NCBI GenBank assembly: GCA_942492115.1
Contig: CALODL010000011.1
Location: forward strand, 158,784-222,783
Direction: 5' to 3'
Length of the DNA stretch: 64,000 bases
Source of the DNA: CALODL01 sp942492115
GTDB taxonomy: Bacteria; Planctomycetota; Phycisphaerae; UBA1845; CAIVHJ01
The position numbers and the translations under genes were made by a program. The notes below the pieces were generated by a model that was given only the letters and a program-made list of their open reading frames with translations, did no database searches and had not been told where the DNA came from. Positions 60,181-64,000 of the stretch are shown here, in pieces (within the stretch, counting starts at the first letter, position 1; every line of letters begins with the position of its first letter).

Positions 60181-61965
60181 ATGACGATGACAATGCGGAT
60201 CAAGTGGACGACGCTCGGCACGATGATGATTGGGCTGCTCACGGCCGGGGGGACTCGTGCAGACAGCTGGCCCCAGTGGCGCGGGCCGAAACGCGATGGC
60301 GTCTGGCGGGAACATGGGATTGTGGACGACCTCGCCGCCCTCGAGATCAAGTGGCGCGCCCCGATTTCCGGCGGCTACACAGGTCCAACGGTGGCGGGGG
60401 GACGTGTGTTCGTCATGGACCGCCTCATTGATCCGACGCAGGTCGAGCGTGTGCTGTGTTTCGACGCCGACACGGGCCGGAAACTATGGGAGCATGCCTA
60501 TCCCTGCCCCTATCGCAACGTCAGTTATGACACCGGTCCGCGTGCTGCCGTCGTGGTCGAACAGGATCGGGCGTTTGCATTCGGGACCATGGGTGATCTG
60601 TCTTGCCTGGACGCGTCAACCGGCGCGGTTCTGTGGCAGCGTGATCTGGATGCCGAATACGATGTCAACATGCCGGTGTGGGGTCTGGCGGCCTCGCCCC
60701 TCATATTCGAAAACCTGATCATCACTCAAGTGGGTGGTGAAGGTGCCTGCATCGTTGCCTTCGACACAGCCACCGGTCAGGAGGCCTGGCGGTCACTGGA
60801 CGACCCGGCGTCCTATGTCGCGCCGATCCTGATTGAACAAGCCGGGCGACCGGTCCTCGTAGTCGTCACCGGTGCGACCGTGTCGGGGCTTGATCCGCGC
60901 AGCGGCGCGGTGCATTGGCAAGTACCCTTCGAGCCTGTCCGGATGGTCATCGTGACCGCAACGCCGGTGTTGTATAAGGACTATCTGTTCATCACCAGCT
61001 TCTTCGACGGCTCCCTGCTACTCAAATTGGATCAAGAGACCCTTGCGGCCCGGGAAGTATGGCGCCGCCGCGGTCGGAACGAGAAAAAGACCGATGCATT
61101 GCACTCGATCATCGCGACGCCGGTGATCAAGGACGATCACATCTATGGTGTAGACAGTTACGGCGAGCTGCGCTGTCTTGATCTGCTGACGGGCGATCGC
61201 AAGTGGGAGAGTCTCGATGCAGTGCCGAAGGCACGGTGGAGCACGATCCATTTTGTCGAGCATGGTCAGGATACGTGGATGTTCAACGAACGGGGCGAGC
61301 TGATCATTGCACGGTTGTCCCCGCAGGGCTACCAGGAGAGGAGCCGGGCCAAGCTGATCGAACCGACGACGGGCCAGCTCAACGAACGTGGCGGCGTGTG
61401 CTGGTCCCACCCCGCGTTTGCCGAACGCAGCATCTTCGTGCGAAACGACAAGGAGATCGTCTGCGCCAGTCTGGCTGAGAACCGTCGTGATATCGAGAAC
61501 CCGACCGCGGCGGACCGTCGTGCAGAGCTCGAGGATCAGTTTCGCAAGACGCTGACCGGAGCGGTGCTCTCAGGGAGTTGGCAGATGATCAACCCGCCGG
61601 CCGGCCAGCCGACACTGACGCCGCCGCGCACCGATCAATACTCGATCACCAAAGCCACGAAACTCGTCGGTGATCAGTGGGCCATCCATGCTCGCATTCA
61701 GTATGCCGATAAGGATGTGACCATCCCCGTCGGGGTTCGCGTCGTGTGGGCTGGGGACACGCCGGTGATCACGATTGACAACCTCGGGCTGCCGTTTCTC
61801 GGAACATACTCAGCGCGGGTCATGATTCACCGCAATTTTTACAGCGGCACATGGTTCGGAACGGACTACGGTGGCGTGATGTCCGGTCAGATCTTCCACC
61901 CACAGGATGGTGTTGATCCCCCGACCGTCGAGATCGATGGCGCGCCGTTGAAACAGGGCGATTGA
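60181..61965 (+). CDS. Exported PQQ-like beta-propeller protein with C-terminal domain
   Basis: 594 aa; start region ATGACGATGACAATG at 60181. Signal peptide ends near GGTRAD. WPQWRGPKRDGVW opens the PQQ-like propeller common in planctomycetes, with blades marked by LCFDADTGRKLWEH, LDASTGAVLWQRDL, AFDTATGQEAWRS and LDLLTGDRKWES. Residues about 460-594 form a separate beta-rich domain (QYADKDVTIPVGVRVVWAGD). No enzyme residues are apparent; it probably binds or scaffolds in the periplasm. Convergent with the next PQQ-like gene. Confidence 0.85.
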   Translation: MTMTMRIKWTTLGTMMIGLLTAGGTRADSWPQWRGPKRDGVWREHGIVDDLAALEIKWRAPISGGYTGPTVAGGRVFVMDRLIDPTQVERVLCFDADTGRKLWEHAYPCPYRNVSYDTGPRAAVVVEQDRAFAFGTMGDLSCLDASTGAVLWQRDLDAEYDVNMPVWGLAASPLIFENLIITQVGGEGACIVAFDTATGQEAWRSLDDPASYVAPILIEQAGRPVLVVVTGATVSGLDPRSGAVHWQVPFEPVRMVIVTATPVLYKDYLFITSFFDGSLLLKLDQETLAAREVWRRRGRNEKKTDALHSIIATPVIKDDHIYGVDSYGELRCLDLLTGDRKWESLDAVPKARWSTIHFVEHGQDTWMFNERGELIIARLSPQGYQERSRAKLIEPTTGQLNERGGVCWSHPAFAERSIFVRNDKEIVCASLAENRRDIENPTAADRRAELEDQFRKTLTGAVLSGSWQMINPPAGQPTLTPPRTDQYSITKATKLVGDQWAIHARIQYADKDVTIPVGVRVVWAGDTPVITIDNLGLPFLGTYSARVMIHRNFYSGTWFGTDYGGVMSGQIFHPQDGVDPPTVEIDGAPLKQGD

Positions 61966-61985
61966 GGCCTGCGAGCGGTGAGCCA

Positions 61986-63140
61986 CTACTTCGTGTGGCT
62001 GGCGGGCGGTCTGTTGCCCTTGCCCGCGAAGCAGTACAGCACGCCATCCTCCGCGCCGATGATCAGACAGCCTTCACCGATGGCTGGCGAGGCAAGAATC
62101 GGGGCGCCGAGTTCGAACTTGATGGCAACCTGACCGGTGGCAGTCTCCAGGCCGTACAGGTTGCCGTCAGACGCCCCGAAGTACACACGCTCCCCCGCGA
62201 CGACGGCGGAGGATTCGACCCGCCCTTTGGTGGCGAATTGCCATACCTCCGTCCCGGTGTCCGGAGCGATACGTCGGAGACGCTTGTCGCGGCCGCCGAT
62301 GTAGACAGCATCGGGCGTAACTGCTGCTGACGACATGAACGGGAATGCGCGGTCCGGGTCCTCGAAGACCCATTTGGTGGCGCCGGTCCGCCAGTCGACC
62401 CGGCGAACCTGGTTGCCATACGTTCCGATGTAAACATCCGAACCACGGATCGCTGCCGTACTGCCGGATACGGATTCCATCGAGATCTTGCGTACTGCGG
62501 TGCCGTCGGCAATGTTCAGCACGTGAACATACTCATCGCACCCCGCGACGAGCGCCATGCCCTGCGCGATGCCAACGGTTCCATGCACCCGGCCTTCGGT
62601 GGCGAACTTCCAGTGCAGTTTTCCGGTCTCAGCATTGAGGCAGTAGACATTGGCGTCGTACGAGCCTACGACGATGCTGGTGTCGTGGTAGTTCGGTGAC
62701 GAGATGATCTGTCCTGCGGTTTCGTAGGTCCACCGCGCTTTGCCACTGTCTTTGTTGACCGCGTGCAATCGTCCATCATCGTCTCCAATACACACCAGGT
62801 CACCGATTACCGCGGGCGATGATTGAACGAAACCTGCTGTCTTGTAGCGCCAGCGGATGGCTCCGGTGGACAAGTCCAGTGCATAGAGGTGCTCGTCATC
62901 ACAGCCGACGTAAACGATGCCGTTTGCGATGGCCGCTGTGGAAACAAACGCCTCATCGCGTTCGAATCGCCAGCGAATGGTCAAGTCCTCCGGTAATGGA
63001 TCGTGGGCCACGCCGGTGCACTGCGCATCGCCTCGAAACATAGGCCATCCTTTGGGCGTTCCGGGAGCGTCAGCGGTGACCGGCGCAGCAATGCTCGCCA
63101 GGGTCACTGCGGCTATGGATGCAAATTCGATTGATCTCAC
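61986..63140 (-). CDS. Exported PQQ-like beta-propeller protein
   Basis: 384 aa from GTG 63140, chosen because GAGGA precedes it, the signal peptide follows directly and it avoids overlap with the upstream gene. Seven or eight blades with the LDLSTGAIRWRYKT / VNKDSGKARWTYET / LNAETGKLHWKFAT type of repeat, in the YncE/BamB style. WPMFRGDAQCTGV starts the mature part. Likely a soluble periplasmic propeller of unknown role; BamB-like assembly is possible but not shown. Confidence 0.85.
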   Translation of the reverse strand: MRSIEFASIAAVTLASIAAPVTADAPGTPKGWPMFRGDAQCTGVAHDPLPEDLTIRWRFERDEAFVSTAAIANGIVYVGCDDEHLYALDLSTGAIRWRYKTAGFVQSSPAVIGDLVCIGDDDGRLHAVNKDSGKARWTYETAGQIISSPNYHDTSIVVGSYDANVYCLNAETGKLHWKFATEGRVHGTVGIAQGMALVAGCDEYVHVLNIADGTAVRKISMESVSGSTAAIRGSDVYIGTYGNQVRRVDWRTGATKWVFEDPDRAFPFMSSAAVTPDAVYIGGRDKRLRRIAPDTGTEVWQFATKGRVESSAVVAGERVYFGASDGNLYGLETATGQVAIKFELGAPILASPAIGEGCLIIGAEDGVLYCFAGKGNRPPASHTK

Positions 63141-63168
63141 GCGTGTGTCCTCGGCCGCTCGTTCGATC

Positions 63169-63687
63169 CTAGGGGGTCGGCAACTCAGGCGTCGCAGTCG
63201 CCGTCGCCGCAGCCGGAGCGTGGGGTGTGGCCACCGGTCTGTAACGCAAGGCCAGGCCGGCACCGACTGCCGCAAGCAGGATACCGACATAAAACATCAT
63301 GTGTGGGCTCTTGCCGGGTTTGTCCATAGCCATCGACACGAACGTGTTCATGATCGGCGCTCCGGCGAAAACCAACGGGGCAACGATCAGCGGTTTTCCC
63401 CCAGCCTTCATCGCAAAGACGATTCCCAGGGCGCCGATGGCTCCCAGAATCCCTGCGACGAACGACAGGGTCGCGCCTTTCCGCGTGACCTCCATGGGCT
63501 CGGAGCGGGTCAGCAGTGCGTAGGCCAGCACGGCCCCCGAGACGGCAAAGTAGGCCAGGCCGACGAACAGGAACGCCCGCAGCGCACTGTTCGCACCGAT
63601 GGCTTTTTGTCCGTTGTGTAGCGTGGGTACATAGGCCCCCCAGCTCAGCACGGACAGGACGACGAAGATCAACCACGACATCTTCAC
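63169..63687 (-). CDS. Membrane protein, about five helices
   Basis: 172 aa. GTG 63687 or ATG 63681, both after GGAG. Five hydrophobic segments near 5-22, 37-60, 72-93, 100-118 and 128-148; the C-terminus is Ala/Pro/Thr-rich. WGAYVPTLHNGQKAIG and GALGIVFAMKAGGKP resemble small drug/metabolite-type permease halves but do not allow assignment. It lies 29 bases upstream of the propeller gene and is possibly co-transcribed. Confidence 0.72.
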   Translation of the reverse strand: MKMSWLIFVVLSVLSWGAYVPTLHNGQKAIGANSALRAFLFVGLAYFAVSGAVLAYALLTRSEPMEVTRKGATLSFVAGILGAIGALGIVFAMKAGGKPLIVAPLVFAGAPIMNTFVSMAMDKPGKSPHMMFYVGILLAAVGAGLALRYRPVATPHAPAAATATATPELPTP

Positions 63688-63723
63688 GGAGCACTCCTTA
63701 TCTGACGCAGGCCGGCCGCGGTG

Positions 63724-64000
63724 CTACTCGAGAGCCGCGCGCAGGCGCTGCGGTATGGTGACGGTTGTGAACGAGCCCTGGCCAACTTCGCAGCACACTG
63801 CAGTCATGCGGCCGACTGCCAGCTGAAGCTCGTCGCGCTTAAAGATGAACTCAAAAGTGACGGATCGCTCCGAGATGCTGGCCACACTGACGCGAATGGT
63901 CAGGAGGTCATCGAAGTGAGCGGGAGCCTGGTAGTCGCAGTGCGTCGCCACCCGCGGCCAGCTGATGACCTTGTCGTCCTCTGTGGTCACGACGCTTATG
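63724..64000 (-). CDS. 4HBT-type acyl-CoA thioesterase, 5' end outside window
   Basis: The frame is open to the right edge; 92 codons are visible plus the stop at 63724. VATHCDYQAPAHFDDLLTIR, then ISERSVTFEFIFKR, is the central beta strand and helix region of hotdog thioesterases (YbgC/FadM-like). The N-terminal part with the catalytic Asp or Glu lies outside. Probably cleaves a short-chain acyl-CoA. Confidence 0.78.
   Translation of the reverse strand, partial: ISVVTTEDDKVISWPRVATHCDYQAPAHFDDLLTIRVSVASISERSVTFEFIFKRDELQLAVGRMTAVCCEVGQGSFTTVTIPQRLRAALE

Noticed and set aside
1..64000. tRNA, rRNA, CRISPR arrays, transposases, phage genes, attachment sites
   Set aside because: I looked for TΨC-like GTTCRANNC arms with clover-leaf context, regularly spaced repeats, and DDE or integrase motifs; none was convincing.

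Overview
This 64 kb window is gene-dense, GC-rich chromosomal DNA from a bacterium with an outer membrane (lpxA, a TonB-dependent receptor, several lipoproteins). The best guess is a planctomycete, perhaps Phycisphaerae-like. The reasons are an ECF sigma factor fused to a zinc-finger tail next to a soluble Ser/Thr kinase, a type III glutamine synthetase, an IPTL/VPTxSEWG-type C-terminal sorting signal, PQQ-like propellers and many lipoproteins. The taxonomy is inference. I see no tRNA, rRNA, CRISPR array or insertion sequence.

Layout. 0-3 kb: a truncated Kelch protein, the Ser/Thr kinase and the ECF sigma factor. 3-7 kb: a cytochrome c lipoprotein, a 2Fe-2S subunit and a molybdopterin subunit of an IorAB-type dehydrogenase. 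7-9.4 kb: PadR and a divergent two-domain aspartyl protease-PDZ protein sharing a perfect 10+1+10 palindrome, then a cupin. 9.4-20 kb: mixed metabolism (ATP-grasp ligase, aminotransferase, vanadium haloperoxidase-like exported protein, nicotinamidase, PepSY, GNAT, CDF and NicO metal transporters, FHA protein) with a decayed proB/proA remnant. 20-24 kb: glnN, then three tandem 51-57 aa mini-lipoproteins between terminators. 24-34 kb: a sensory block in which a hybrid histidine kinase and a REC-GGDEF-REC-GAF-HD-GYP protein face a substrate-binding protein and a TonB receptor. 34-46 kb: animal-type haem peroxidase, acetolactate synthase and aldehyde dehydrogenase, lpxA, a K+ channel trailed by two micro membrane peptides, a GH130-type glycosidase, a LuxR-type regulator, a frameshifted malic enzyme and a cytidylate-kinase-like protein.

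46.5-60.2 kb looks like a low-oxygen/stress block. A tightly overlapping operon encodes a cbb3-type oxidase whose CcoP seems split in two (a separate dihaem cytochrome at the front and a 54 aa membrane anchor), plus the CcoI/FixI copper ATPase and a TauE/SafE-like copper protein. Universal stress, CBS-domain, YbaK, ZIP and small Cys-rich proteins follow, with a collapsed cyclic 2,3-diphosphoglycerate synthase gene. Near-consensus sigma-54 (-24/-12) promoters precede the cbb3 operon, the universal stress protein and the CBS protein, suggesting one RpoN-dependent response. 60-64 kb: two PQQ-like beta-propeller proteins, a membrane protein and a partial thioesterase.

Novel-looking points: the RpoN-linked split-CcoP module, the mini-lipoprotein array, the two micro membrane peptides, the PadR operator, and two genes collapsed by large internal deletions.
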